In this document: positions 44,030 to 51,762 of the stretch, in pieces | How positions within the stretch are numbered: the stretch's first letter is position 1 | How the letters are laid out: every line of letters starts with the position of its first letter | From: Pseudomonas sp. PA27(2017) | Lineage (GTDB): Bacteria > Pseudomonadota > Gammaproteobacteria > Pseudomonadales > Pseudomonadaceae | Reading direction: 5' to 3' | Length of the DNA stretch: 64,000 nucleotides | Assembly (NCBI RefSeq): GCF_001945445.1 | Contig: NZ_MSXW01000023.1 | Span: forward strand, 147,237-211,236 | Made by a program: the position numbers and the translations under genes | Notes under the pieces: generated by a model | Seen by the model: only the letters and a program-made list of their open reading frames with translations | Databases searched by the model: none | Told to the model about the DNA's origin: nothing

Positions 44030-45118
44030 TCAGACCAGGTGGCGCATGCGGATGGCGGCGTCGATCAGCATGCGTTCGGTGCCGGCCCAGCCGAGGCAGC
44101 CGTCGGTGATCGACACGCCGTAGCGCAGTTCGCCGCCCAGGCTCTGGGCGCCGTCGAGCAGGTGGCTCTCGATCATCACCGCGCGCAGCGCGCCATCGCC
44201 GGCCAGGCGCTGGTCGAGGACGTCGCTGAGTACCTGGGGCTGGCGCAGCGGGTTCTTGCCGCTGTTGGCGTGGCTGCAGTCGACCATGATCCTCGGCGCG
44301 ATACCCTGGCGCTCCAGCTCGGCCCGCGCGTTGGCGACGCTGGCGGCGTCGTAGTTCGGCGCGCCGTGGCCGCCGCGCAGCACCAGGTGGGTGTCCGGGT
44401 TGCCTTGGGTGTGCACCAGGACCGGGCGACCCTGCGGATCGACGCCGAAGTGCTGGTGAGCGTGGGCCGCCGAGCGCATGGCATCGCAGGCGATGCCAAG
44501 GCTGCCGTCGGTGCCGTTCTTGAAGCCCACCGGCATCTCCAGGCCGCTGACCAGCTCGCGATGCACCTGGGACTCGCTGGTGCGTGCGCCGATGGCCGCC
44601 CAGCCGAGCAGGTCGTCGAAGTAGCCGGCCACCAGCGGCTGGAGGATCTCGCTGGCCAACGGCAGGCCCAGCTCCAGCAACTTGAGCATCAATTTGCGCG
44701 AACGACGCAGGCCTTCGGCCATGTCGCCACTGCCATCCAGCGCCGGATCGTAGACCAGGCCCTTCCAGCCCACCGTGGTGCGCGGCTTCTCGACGTAGGC
44801 GCGCATCACCAGCAGCAGGCGATCGCCCACCCGCTGGCTCAGTGCGGCCAGGCGCTCGGCGTATTCGAGTACGGCGGCATCGTCGTGCAGGGAGCAGGGG
44901 CCGACCACCACCAGCAGGCGCGGGTCATGGCCATCGAGAATGGCGCGGATCGACTGGCGTTGCTGCTGCACCTGGCGGGCGAGGGCGGTCGAGAGTGGCA
45001 GCTCTTCGCGCAACTGGGCGGCGCTGGGCAGAGGCGAGGTGTGGCGACGGCTCGGGGCGGCGACCAGATGCAGGTCGGCGGCTTTGGCGGTGGAGCGGGA
45101 ATTGACGGCTACGGACAT
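44030..45118 (-). CDS. 3-deoxy-7-phosphoheptulonate (DAHP) synthase, class I
   Basis: This 362-residue enzyme condenses phosphoenolpyruvate and erythrose-4-phosphate, the first step of the shikimate pathway. Class Ia AroFGH motifs are visible: VVGPCSLHD near 69-77, MRAYVEKPRTTVGWKGL, the KNGTDGSL loop and PRIMVDCSHANSGK, followed by GVSITDGCLGW. E. coli isozymes of this class are feedback-inhibited by Tyr, Phe or Trp; which one acts here is not clear. GAGGA lies 7 nt before the ATG. The upstream leader encodes two aromatic-rich peptides around a strong terminator, suggesting attenuation by aromatic amino acids. I recall a DAHP synthase next to cobN and the chelatase in P. aeruginosa (PA2943). 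Confidence 0.95.
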   Translation of the reverse strand: MSVAVNSRSTAKAADLHLVAAPSRRHTSPLPSAAQLREELPLSTALARQVQQQRQSIRAILDGHDPRLLVVVGPCSLHDDAAVLEYAERLAALSQRVGDRLLLVMRAYVEKPRTTVGWKGLVYDPALDGSGDMAEGLRRSRKLMLKLLELGLPLASEILQPLVAGYFDDLLGWAAIGARTSESQVHRELVSGLEMPVGFKNGTDGSLGIACDAMRSAAHAHQHFGVDPQGRPVLVHTQGNPDTHLVLRGGHGAPNYDAASVANARAELERQGIAPRIMVDCSHANSGKNPLRQPQVLSDVLDQRLAGDGALRAVMIESHLLDGAQSLGGELRYGVSITDGCLGWAGTERMLIDAAIRMRHLV

Positions 45119-45161
45119 GGTGATTTCCTCGGCCGGCGCGGACGTTACCGCGCGCGGCGCA

Positions 45162-45266
45162 CTATCGGGCTCGATGGGATGTTCGATTGAGTGGTTGAGC
45201 GGCGTGAGCGCCGGTAAATCGCCAGCTGTAGCGGTAATAGGTTTGGTAGGCGGTGTATGCGGTCAT
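45162..45266 (-). CDS. Putative tyrosine-rich leader peptide 2
   Basis: This 34-codon ORF lies between the terminator and the DAHP synthase start, on the same strand. It starts MTAYTAYQTYYRYSWRF, with five Tyr, one Trp and one Phe in the first 17 residues, then ends HAAQPLNRTSHRAR. GAGGA lies 7 nt before the ATG. The stop is 43 nt before the synthase ATG. In between is a GC-rich 6-bp hairpin (GCGCGG/CCGCGC, loop ACGTTA on the plus strand). Tyr clustering at the N-terminus is typical of amino-acid-sensing leaders. It is not a known protein family to me. Confidence 0.55.
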   Translation of the reverse strand: MTAYTAYQTYYRYSWRFTGAHAAQPLNRTSHRAR

Positions 45267-45296
45267 GGTGCAATCCTCGTAGGAAAATCTGTGTGC

Positions 45297-45339
45297 CGGA
45301 AAAAACAAAACCCCCGGTCGGGAGGCCGACCGGGGGTTT
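45297..45339 (-). terminator. Attenuator-like Rho-independent terminator in the DAHP synthase leader
   Basis: The perfect 11-bp core stem pairs CCCCCGGTCGG (45311-45321) with CCGACCGGGGG (45326-45336) around a 4-nt loop, extended by A/T pairs. On the minus strand it is followed by TTTTGTTTTTT. It lies 50 nt after the leader-peptide 1 stop and before leader 2, so it can cut transcription before the synthase. Confidence 0.85.
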
Positions 45340-45389
45340 CGAGAAACTGTCTGGTGGCGACCCTGAGTTGCTAGGGCGCCTGTGGGGTA

Positions 45390-45521
45390 TCAGGCGCGCC
45401 TGTGGCTAAACCAATACCCATAAAAATACGAGACGGCGGCGACCACGGATGCCTGGGCACGCGCGATCACGATGCAGGCTGCATCGAGGCGAGTGGCGTT
45501 CAGGATCGGGGATGTGGACAT
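45390..45521 (-). CDS. Putative aromatic amino acid leader peptide 1
   Basis: This 43-codon ORF has GGAG 7 nt upstream of its ATG (acggagccgcac). The peptide is MSTSPILNATRLDAACIVIA followed by RAQASVVAAV and then SYFYGYWFSHRRA. Six of seven consecutive residues (YFYGYWF) are aromatic, just before the stop, and a strong terminator follows 50 nt later: the layout of a classical transcription-attenuation leader (compare pheA/trp leaders). It is transcribed toward the DAHP synthase. An antiterminator pairing could not be fixed by eye. Confidence 0.7.
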   Translation of the reverse strand: MSTSPILNATRLDAACIVIARAQASVVAAVSYFYGYWFSHRRA

Positions 45522-45548
45522 GTGCGGCTCCGTTGAATGGGCTCGACG

Positions 45549-45977
45549 TTAATTCATCGCGGTGGTCGATTGCAAGCGCCGCTCGTTGAGCGCGCACGCT
45601 GCCTTGCGCGTCGCCACGGTCAGAGGCTCTGGCAGGCCATCGAGGGCGAACCAGCCGATATCGCTGTGTTTCTCGGGCTCGACGTTGCGCACTTCACCGT
45701 CGAAGGGATCGGCCAGGTAGACCGGTGCCAACCAGTGTTCGCCGCGCTGCGCGTCGATCTGATCGACCACGCAGAGCAGGCACAGCGACGTCAGGCGGAT
45801 GGCCAGCTCTTCCTCGATTTCGCGGCGCACCGCCTGCTCGACCGGCTCCAGCCAGTCCACCTTGCCGCCGGGCAGCCCCCAGCAGCCGGCTTCCGGCTCA
45901 CGCAGGCGGCGCACCAACAGCAGACGGTCGCCCTGCACGATGGCGGCGCCGCAGCCCAATCGTGGTTGCGCGTTCAT
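45549..45977 (-). CDS. NUDIX hydrolase
   Basis: The protein has 142 residues. The full Nudix box is present: GGKVDWLEPVEQAVRREIEEEL (GX5EX7REXXEE), within the usual beta-grasp frame (RLGCGAAIVQGDRLLLVRR). Such enzymes hydrolyse nucleoside diphosphates linked to another moiety; the substrate is not predictable here. Its ATG overlaps the stop of the LOG-family gene (ATGA), so both are co-translated. It ends just upstream of leader peptide 1 of the DAHP synthase on the same strand. Confidence 0.9.
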   Translation of the reverse strand: MNAQPRLGCGAAIVQGDRLLLVRRLREPEAGCWGLPGGKVDWLEPVEQAVRREIEEELAIRLTSLCLLCVVDQIDAQRGEHWLAPVYLADPFDGEVRNVEPEKHSDIGWFALDGLPEPLTVATRKAACALNERRLQSTTAMN

Positions 45978-46555
45978 CAGGTCTCCTTGCGACCGATCCA
46001 TTTACCCACCTGCGGCGCTTCATAACCATCGATCGCCGCCAGCAGCGCGTCGATATCCTGCTCGACGATCAGCATCTTGCGGTGCGGCGCCTTGACGAAG
46101 GCTTCGTCGACCATGTGATCGAGGAATGCGGCAAGGCGGTCGTAGTAACCGTTGATATTGAGCAGCGAGCAGGGCTTCTGATGATGGCCCAGCTGCGCCC
46201 AGGTCCATACCTCGAAGAGTTCTTCCAGGGTGCCGACGCCGCCGGGCAGGGCGATGAAGCCGTCCGAAAGCTCGGCCATCAGCGCCTTGCGCTGGTGCAT
46301 GGAATCGACGATGCGCAGGTCGTCGAGGCCGGTGTGGGCGACCTCCTTCTCCCACAGCGAGCGCGGGATCACCCCGATCACTTCGCCACCGGCTTCGAGC
46401 GCGGCGTTGGCCACGGCGCCCATCAGGCCGACGGACGCGCCGCCGTACACCAGGCCGATGCCGGCCTCGGCGAGGGTTTTGCCGAGGCGCGTGGCGGCCT
46501 CGAGGTAAACAGGATTGGAGCCCGCGTTGGAGCCACAGAAAATGCACAGGCGCAT
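45977..46555 (-). CDS. LOG family (TIGR00730-type) Rossmann-fold protein
   Basis: The protein has 192 residues with [25 protein letters not shown] at the start and the signature [16 protein letters not shown] near residue 95. These are the hallmarks of LOG/YgdH-like nucleotide 5'-monophosphate phosphoribohydrolases, which release free cytokinin-type bases or cleave AMP/other NMPs. ATG 46555 follows GGGAG with 6-nt spacing; the longer frame to 46594 runs into an inverted repeat and is rejected. It is coupled to the NUDIX gene downstream, suggesting a shared nucleotide clean-up role (inference). Confidence 0.9.
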   Translation of the reverse strand: MRLCIFCGSNAGSNPVYLEAATRLGKTLAEAGIGLVYGGASVGLMGAVANAALEAGGEVIGVIPRSLWEKEVAHTGLDDLRIVDSMHQRKALMAELSDGFIALPGGVGTLEELFEVWTWAQLGHHQKPCSLLNINGYYDRLAAFLDHMVDEAFVKAPHRKMLIVEQDIDALLAAIDGYEAPQVGKWIGRKET

Positions 46556-46573
46556 CGAAATCTCCCTGATGGT

Positions 46574-46626
46574 TAGGGTCTGTTGACGTTTCAACGCGGC
46601 CGTGCGTGAAACGCCAACAGACCCTA
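46574..46626. repeat. 53-bp near-perfect inverted repeat
   Basis: TAGGGTCTGTTGACGTTTCA (46574-46593) and TGAAACGCCAACAGACCCTA (46607-46626) match as inverted copies at 19 of 20 positions around a 13-bp loop. It sits upstream of the LOG gene start and downstream of nothing else; chlI is divergent to the right. It could be a small palindromic repetitive element or an RNA hairpin at the LOG 5' end. Confidence 0.7.
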
Positions 46627-46717
46627 GGGTGCCAAACCAGCGACCTTAGCAGACGAGCGGGGCTGCGCACGACCGCTCGCTGCTACAATGCCGCCTTTGC
46701 CCAGCCCGGATCGCCCC

Positions 46718-47725
46718 ATGACCGACACCGTCCATTTTCCCCTCGCCGCCGTGGTCGGCGCCGACTCCCTGAAATTGGCGCTGTGCCTGGTGGCGGTCGA
46801 TCCGGCGATCGGTGGCGTGCTGATCGAAGGCCCGCGGGGCATGGCCAAGTCGACCCTGGCCCGCGGCCTGGCCGCGCTGCTGGAAAGCGGGGTGTTCGTC
46901 ACCCTGCCGCTGGGCGCCAGTGAAGAGCGCATCGTCGGTACCCTCGATCTGGACGCGGCCCTGGGCGAAAGCCGCGCGCAGTTCTCGCCGGGCTTGCTGA
47001 GCAAGGCCGATGGCGGCGTGCTGTACGTCGATGAGGTCAACCTGCTGCCCGATCATCTGGTCGACCTGCTGCTCGACGCCGCAGCCAGCGGCGTCAACCA
47101 TGTCGAGCGTGACGGCATTTCCCACCGCCACGATGCGCGCTTCGTCCTGATTGGCACCATGAACGCCGAAGAAGGCGAGCTGCGCCCGCAACTGCTCGAC
47201 CGCTTCGGCCTCAACCTGGCCCTGGATGGCCAGCCGCAGCCGGGCGCGCGCGCTGAGATCGTCCGCCGTCGTCTGGCCTTCGATGCCGACCCCCAGGCGT
47301 TCATTGCCAAGTGGGCCGAACAGCAGCAGGCACTGGCCGCGCGTTGCGGGCAGGCGCGCGCGCGCGTGGCGAGCATCGCCCTCGATGACAGGGCGCTCGA
47401 CGCCATTACCGAGCGCTGCTTCGCCGCCGGCGTCGATGGCCTGCGTGCCGACCTGGTCTGGCTGCGTGCCGCCCGCGCCCATGCGGCCTGGCGCGGTGCC
47501 GACGCCATCAGCGAGGAGGATATCGAGGCCGTGGCCGATTTCGTGTTGCGCCACCGTCGTCGCCACACGCCGCCGCAACAGCAGGCGCAACCGCCAGCCG
47601 GCCCGCCACCCCAGGCGCCAAGCGAGCAACCCACTGCAGGCGAAGGGCAGTGGGGTGAGCTGCCCGCGCAGGCGCAACGCACCGGCGAGCGCCGCGAGCC
47701 GCCGCGCTGGGCAAAAAAGCCCTAG
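46718..47725 (+). CDS. chlI: Chelatase AAA+ subunit (ChlI/BchI-like), zero-frame product
   Basis: This 335-residue AAA+ protein has Walker [16 protein letters not shown], Walker [19 protein letters not shown], an arginine-finger region ([14 protein letters not shown]) and C-terminal helices, then a Pro/Gln-rich tail ([18 protein letters not shown]). It ends WAKKP-stop. ATG 46718 is preferred over the longer 46688 frame. With CobN and the VWA half it probably forms the aerobic cobaltochelatase in place of CobS/CobT. The last codons contain A_AAA_AAG, from which a -1 shift enters the VWA frame. The short zero-frame form would be the I-like subunit, and the shifted form (560 residues) the D-like subunit. 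Confidence 0.92.
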   Translation: MTDTVHFPLAAVVGADSLKLALCLVAVDPAIGGVLIEGPRGMAKSTLARGLAALLESGVFVTLPLGASEERIVGTLDLDAALGESRAQFSPGLLSKADGGVLYVDEVNLLPDHLVDLLLDAAASGVNHVERDGISHRHDARFVLIGTMNAEEGELRPQLLDRFGLNLALDGQPQPGARAEIVRRRLAFDADPQAFIAKWAEQQQALAARCGQARARVASIALDDRALDAITERCFAAGVDGLRADLVWLRAARAHAAWRGADAISEEDIEAVADFVLRHRRRHTPPQQQAQPPAGPPPQAPSEQPTAGEGQWGELPAQAQRTGERREPPRWAKKP

Positions 47726-47751
47726 GCATTCCCCCGCGTGCCAAGGCGGGG
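47713..47751 (+). promoter_or_regulatory. Candidate programmed -1 frameshift site (A_AAA_AAG plus hairpin)
   Basis: The heptamer A_AAA_AAG (47713-47719) is in the zero frame of chlI and identical to the E. coli dnaX slippery sequence. The zero-frame stop TAG follows four bases later (47723). Twelve nt downstream, CCCCGC (47732-47737) pairs with GCGGGG (47746-47751) around an 8-nt loop. The -1 frame then stays open for 226 codons through the VWA domain. No strong upstream SD-like stimulator is seen. Confidence 0.75.
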
Positions 47752-48399
47752 ACGGATGCCAGACCGACACCAGGCAAACAGGCAGGCGGGCGCAGCGGTG
47801 CCAAGCGGCGCGGCGACAGCGGCGCCATCGACTGGCTCGCCACCTTGCTGCAAGGCAAGCCCAGGCGTCGTGCCGACCTGCAATGCCGCCCGCGCAGCAA
47901 CGCCCCCTCGCAGCTGTGGCTGATCGTCGTCGATGCCTCGGCCTCCACCCGCCGCCATGGCGCCCTGAGCAAGGCCAAGGGCCTGCTCGCCGAGCTGTTC
48001 GAGCGGGCCTACCGGGAGCGTTCCCGCATCGCCGTGCTCGACGCCCACGGCGCACAGCCGAAATGGCACTGGCAGGGTCAGAAAGCCTCCGGCGCCTTGC
48101 AAGGCTGGTTGGGTGACCTCGGCGCAGGCGGTGGCAGCCCGCTGATCCCGGCCCTGCAGCAGGCCCACGACTGGCTGCAGCGCCGCCAACGCCTCAAGCC
48201 CGGCGAGGCGCAACGCTTGCTGGTGGTTACCGACGGGCGTTTGCGCGAATGGCCGGCGCTGGCGCCCAGCCCATGCCCGGCCACTCTGGTGGATATCGAG
48301 TGCGCGCCGATCCGTCTGGGGCGCGCCTTGCAACTGGCGGGTGAGCTGGGTGCGGATTACTGCCATATCGAGTCGCTGCCCCAGCTGCCACGGCTCTGA
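47719..48399 (+). CDS. chlD: Chelatase VWA half (ChlD/CobT-like), reached by -1 frameshift
   Basis: This -1 frame extension of chlI contributes 226 residues. A basic linker [20 protein letters not shown] leads to [14 protein letters not shown] and a von Willebrand A domain with the metal-site motif DASAS ([16 protein letters not shown]) and a following TDGR. No ATG or GTG lies between the last in-frame stop (47656-47658) and the VWA domain; only TTG 47845 or CTG codons could start independently, and TTG 47845 would cut into the conserved [11 protein letters not shown] segment. The best reading is therefore expression by frameshifting from 46718, giving one 560-residue ChlD-like protein. Independent initiation remains possible. 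Confidence 0.75.
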   Translation, partial: ALGIPPRAKAGTDARPTPGKQAGGRSGAKRRGDSGAIDWLATLLQGKPRRRADLQCRPRSNAPSQLWLIVVDASASTRRHGALSKAKGLLAELFERAYRERSRIAVLDAHGAQPKWHWQGQKASGALQGWLGDLGAGGGSPLIPALQQAHDWLQRRQRLKPGEAQRLLVVTDGRLREWPALAPSPCPATLVDIECAPIRLGRALQLAGELGADYCHIESLPQLPRL

Positions 48400-48466
48400 G
48401 CGTTTCCTTGGCCACCTGGCGTTGCCGTAGACTGTCGCGCCAACTCCGCAACCAGGCCGCTCCTCG

Positions 48467-49777
48467 ATGCACACCCTCGACCAATTGCGTTCCGGCCAGC
48501 TCAAGGGCATCAGCCGCCTCGATCTGTCCGCGTCGCTCACGCACTTTCCCGAGGAAATATTCACCCTGGCCGACAGCCTGGAAGTGCTCAACCTGAGCGA
48601 TAACCAGCTCAGCGATCTGCCTGAGGATCTGCACCGGCTGCATCGCCTGCAGGTGCTGTTTTGCTCGAACAACCGCTTCGAGCATGTGCCCGAATCCGTG
48701 GGGCGCTGCCCGTCGCTGCGTATGGTCGGCTTCAAGTCCAACCGTATTCGCGAGCTGTCCGCCAGGGCGCTGCCGCCGCGTCTGCGCTGGCTGATTCTTA
48801 CCGACAACTGCCTGGAAACCCTGCCTGCCGAGCTGGGCGACTGCAGCGAGCTGCAGAAGCTGATGTTGGCTGGTAACCGCCTGCGTGAAATCCCAGCGAG
48901 TTTGGCGCGGCTGCACAAGCTGGAGCTGCTGCGCATCGCCGCCAACCAACTGCCCACCTTGCCGGATTTCCTGCTGCAACTGCCCAGCCTGGCCTGGCTG
49001 GCCCATGCCGCAAACCCCTTCGAAGAAGCGGGCGCCGTCGAGTCCCACGCGCCCGATGTGCGTTGGGCCGACTTGCAACTGGGCGAGGTACTGGGCCAGG
49101 GCGCATCGGGCATCATCCACCGCGCCGACTGGCAGCGGCCCGATGGCCAGCGCCAGGCCGTGGCCCTGAAACTGTTCAAGGGACAGATGACCAGCGATGG
49201 TACGCCGCAGAGCGAAATGGCCGCATGCCTCACGGTCGGCCAGCATGCCAATCTGATCGGCGCGATTGGCCGCGTCGTCGACCATCCGCAAGGCGAGCAG
49301 GGCTTGTTGCTGAGCCTGGTCGAGCCGCGTTTCAGCATCCTCGCCGGGCCGCCGAGCCTGGAAAGTTGCAGCCGCGATGTCTATCCGAGCGACTGGCGCG
49401 CGCCTTTCGCGAAGGCGCTGCGAACTGCGGGTGGCATCGCCTCGGCGCTGCGTCACCTGCACGAGCGCGGCGTCACCCATGGCGATCTCTACGGCCATAA
49501 CATCCTGATCAACGAGGCCGGCAACGCGTTGCTCGGTGACTTCGGCGCGGCGTCTTTGCTGCCTGCCGCCGCACCCGCGCAACGGGCCTTGCTGCAGCGC
49601 ATCGAGGTGCGTGCGTTCGGCATTCTGCTCGAGGAACTGCTGCAGCGCTGCGACGTGCCGGCTGAGCATACGGCTCGGTTGGCCGAGCTGGTGCGGCGCT
49701 GCCAGCAGCCACAGGTCGGCGCTCGTCCGGACTTCGTGGAGGTCGATACGACGCTGGCGCGCTTGCTGGCCATGTAG
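48467..49777 (+). CDS. Leucine-rich repeat protein kinase
   Basis: The protein has 436 residues. Residues about 15-195 form seven to eight bacterial LRRs (LEVLNLSDNQLSDLPEDLHRL, LQKLMLAGNRLREIPASL). A kinase domain follows from about 205: glycine loop LGQGASGIIHRAD, Lys in VALKLFKG, catalytic HGDLYGHNIL (HGD instead of HRD) and DFGAA in place of DFG-x. Key residues Lys, Asp, Asn and Asp are all present, so it is probably active. It has no signal peptide or membrane span, hence is cytoplasmic. The LRR-plus-kinase combination occurs in a family found across pseudomonads, but its targets are unknown. It stands alone on the plus strand. Confidence 0.88.
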   Translation: MHTLDQLRSGQLKGISRLDLSASLTHFPEEIFTLADSLEVLNLSDNQLSDLPEDLHRLHRLQVLFCSNNRFEHVPESVGRCPSLRMVGFKSNRIRELSARALPPRLRWLILTDNCLETLPAELGDCSELQKLMLAGNRLREIPASLARLHKLELLRIAANQLPTLPDFLLQLPSLAWLAHAANPFEEAGAVESHAPDVRWADLQLGEVLGQGASGIIHRADWQRPDGQRQAVALKLFKGQMTSDGTPQSEMAACLTVGQHANLIGAIGRVVDHPQGEQGLLLSLVEPRFSILAGPPSLESCSRDVYPSDWRAPFAKALRTAGGIASALRHLHERGVTHGDLYGHNILINEAGNALLGDFGAASLLPAAAPAQRALLQRIEVRAFGILLEELLQRCDVPAEHTARLAELVRRCQQPQVGARPDFVEVDTTLARLLAM

Positions 49778-49844
49778 TCGGGCAACCGTGATGAGCCGAG
49801 CGCAGATGCCGGAACGGATCTGCTGCCGATCTGATTTCACCCGG

Positions 49845-50615
49845 TCATTCGGTATAGCGCAGCACCAGCAGCTCGCGGTTTGCGATGCTGTTCGCGAACA
49901 GTGCCCGAACCTGAGCCCCGTTATCCTCGCGGGCATACAGGCGGTTCAACAGGTCGAGCAGGCTGGCGGTCTGGTGCTCATCAAGCGCTCGTGAGCGACG
50001 GAAGGCGACGAGGCTGGCGCCGATGCCGAACAGGGCGTAGCCGTAGTGGTGTTCCAGATGCTCGGCCAGGCGGAAGTTCTCCTGAGGCGACAGGTCGCTG
50101 GAAAAGTAGCCATTGGCGAAGCCGTAAATCGCTTCGCAGGCGCGCTGTACGGGAATGCGCAGCAGATAGCATTCATCGTCGAGCACGGCGAGCAGATCGG
50201 TATTGGCAGCCACCAGATCGGCGAGGCTGTCGTCGTCCAGACGCAGATCCTTGGCGAACAGGTCGTCGAAGGAGACTCCCTCCAGGGCCCGTCCGAAGCC
50301 GATGCGGCGAATATGCAGGCGCTGCTGCAGCGACAGGTCGTCGCGTGGATAGCCATCTTCCAGCCAGCTCGCGGCGATCCCCGCCTCCTGCAGCCAGTCG
50401 CCGCTGTCCAGATCATGGCGGTGGCTCGCATGCATCGCGGTGTAGAGTGCTTGGCCCAGATCGTCCAGCGTGAACAGATGGCGATGCCCGTCGGGCACAT
50501 CGTCATAGGCGCTCAGCAGCTCTTGCAGCGAGGTCGGCTGGTGTAGCCGGAAGCATTGGCCGAGCAGGTGGCCGTCGGGTTCATGTGCGGGATCGAGTCG
50601 CATGGGGGCACCCAT
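49845..50615 (-). CDS. Acidic protein of unknown function
   Basis: The protein has 256 residues with no signal peptide, membrane segment or motif I recognise. It is rich in Leu, Asp and His and looks mainly helical (DLSLQQRLHIRRIGFGRALEGVSFDDLFAKDLRLDDDSLADLVAAN; AEHLEHHYGYALFGIGASLVAFRR). Codon bias matches the neighbours, so it is a genuine gene. Start choice is open: ATG 50615 (MGAP) or 50603 (MRLD); neither has a good ribosome site. It is convergent with the LRR kinase and lies downstream of the AraC gene on the same strand, 49 bp away. Confidence 0.75.
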   Translation of the reverse strand: MGAPMRLDPAHEPDGHLLGQCFRLHQPTSLQELLSAYDDVPDGHRHLFTLDDLGQALYTAMHASHRHDLDSGDWLQEAGIAASWLEDGYPRDDLSLQQRLHIRRIGFGRALEGVSFDDLFAKDLRLDDDSLADLVAANTDLLAVLDDECYLLRIPVQRACEAIYGFANGYFSSDLSPQENFRLAEHLEHHYGYALFGIGASLVAFRRSRALDEHQTASLLDLLNRLYAREDNGAQVRALFANSIANRELLVLRYTE

Positions 50616-50664
50616 TGGAACGAGGGGGCTCCATCATAACGTCCTCTTGCCGCCCCGCACCCGC

Positions 50665-51618
50665 TCAGTGCCTGGCTTGCGAGGGGGGAAACCCGTACTG
50701 GCGCTTGAAGGCGGCGCTGAAGCTGCTCAGGTGTTCATAACCGGCCAGGCTGGCAGCGTCTTCGATCGACAGTGATTGCTGGCAGATGGCGTGATAAGCC
50801 TGTTCCAGACGGCGTTTGCGCAGATAAGCGGCAATGGTGATGCCGTTGCGGCTGCGGAAGGCGTTCTGCAGATCGACCGGGTTGGTACCCAGCTGGCGGG
50901 CCATCTCGGCGATGCTGAGGTCGTTCGCTTCGCCACTGTCGAGCCAATCCCTGAGGCGCAGCAGGCAGCGTTCGAGGTGGCTGCCGAGGCGTTTCTCCGG
51001 CGGCGTATCTATACCGCGCAGGATGTCGCTGGCCAGGTCGAGGGCGAAGCTTTCCCGTTGCAGGCGCTGCAGCAGCGGCGGCAAGCCGGCGTCACGTTCG
51101 AGCAACTGGTGGGCACGCTGCAAGATATCCACAGACGGTTGCCAGAGCAGGCTTTGCCAGTGGCTACGGCTGAATCGCAGCAGGTTGTCACTGCGCAACT
51201 GGCTGCCGAGGGCGAAGTGCTGCAGCCAGTCGGGGCTGATGCTCAGGCACACCTTGGTTTCCTGACGCTCGCTTTGCCAGTGGCGCTGAAACTGGTCGGC
51301 AGCGGTGAGGTTGACCAGCATGGCGCGCTGGCCGCCAGGGCGGGCGTCGAAGTGCAGGCGCTGGCGCGGCAGGCTGACCTCGGCCTCGCCGCCGAGCAGG
51401 AAGGCCGCAGTGATCCCCGGTGCCAAGCGGTTGTCGCTGCTGGCGTCGACCAGGTCGCGGCTCTGGCTGAAGTACAGCACCAGGCCATCGCTCAGTACTT
51501 GCACCTGTTGTTCGCCATCGAGCACCGGCTGCTCGCCCGGTAGCTCGCGCTGAAAATGCAGGTTACCGCCCAGCGTATGGGCCACGTCGCTGAGCTGACC
51601 ACAGGTGAAGACCGTCAT
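50665..51618 (-). CDS. AraC-family regulator of a siderophore uptake cluster
   Basis: The protein has 317 residues. The N-terminal domain (about 1-200; LDGEQQVQVLSDGLVLYFSQSRDLVDASS, LTAADQFQRHWQSERQETKVCLSISPDWL) resembles PchR-like siderophore-sensing regulators. The C-terminal double helix-turn-helix (LSIAEMARQLGTNPVDLQNAFRSRNGITIAAYLRKRRLEQA ... AGYEHLSSFSAAFKRQYGFPPSQ) is standard AraC. ATG 51618 has GGAG 6 nt upstream; the frame extends to 51852 but without a site. It is divergent from the MFS/TonB receptor genes and should activate them in response to its ferri-siderophore. A Fur-like site lies in the shared upstream region. Confidence 0.9.
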   Translation of the reverse strand: MTVFTCGQLSDVAHTLGGNLHFQRELPGEQPVLDGEQQVQVLSDGLVLYFSQSRDLVDASSDNRLAPGITAAFLLGGEAEVSLPRQRLHFDARPGGQRAMLVNLTAADQFQRHWQSERQETKVCLSISPDWLQHFALGSQLRSDNLLRFSRSHWQSLLWQPSVDILQRAHQLLERDAGLPPLLQRLQRESFALDLASDILRGIDTPPEKRLGSHLERCLLRLRDWLDSGEANDLSIAEMARQLGTNPVDLQNAFRSRNGITIAAYLRKRRLEQAYHAICQQSLSIEDAASLAGYEHLSSFSAAFKRQYGFPPSQARH

Positions 51619-51685
51619 GGCGGGCTCCGATGGAAGTTTGCTTGCGGCTAAGTTTTCCTTGTTTTCACCTAAGCGGGCAAGCTTG

Positions 51686-51704
51686 TTCGGAATTATTCTC
51701 ATGT
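51686..51704. promoter_or_regulatory. Candidate Fur box
   Basis: On the minus strand the sequence CATGAGAATAATTCCGAAC resembles pseudomonad Fur boxes (GATAATGAGAATAATTATC type) over the ATGAGAATAATT part. It lies between the divergent AraC gene and the siderophore uptake genes, where iron control is expected. Confidence 0.5.
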
Positions 51705-51762
51705 GCAATGTATTTGCAGTCTCCTGGGCTGCATCAGGATCGCTCAGAGGAATACTGCGGCA

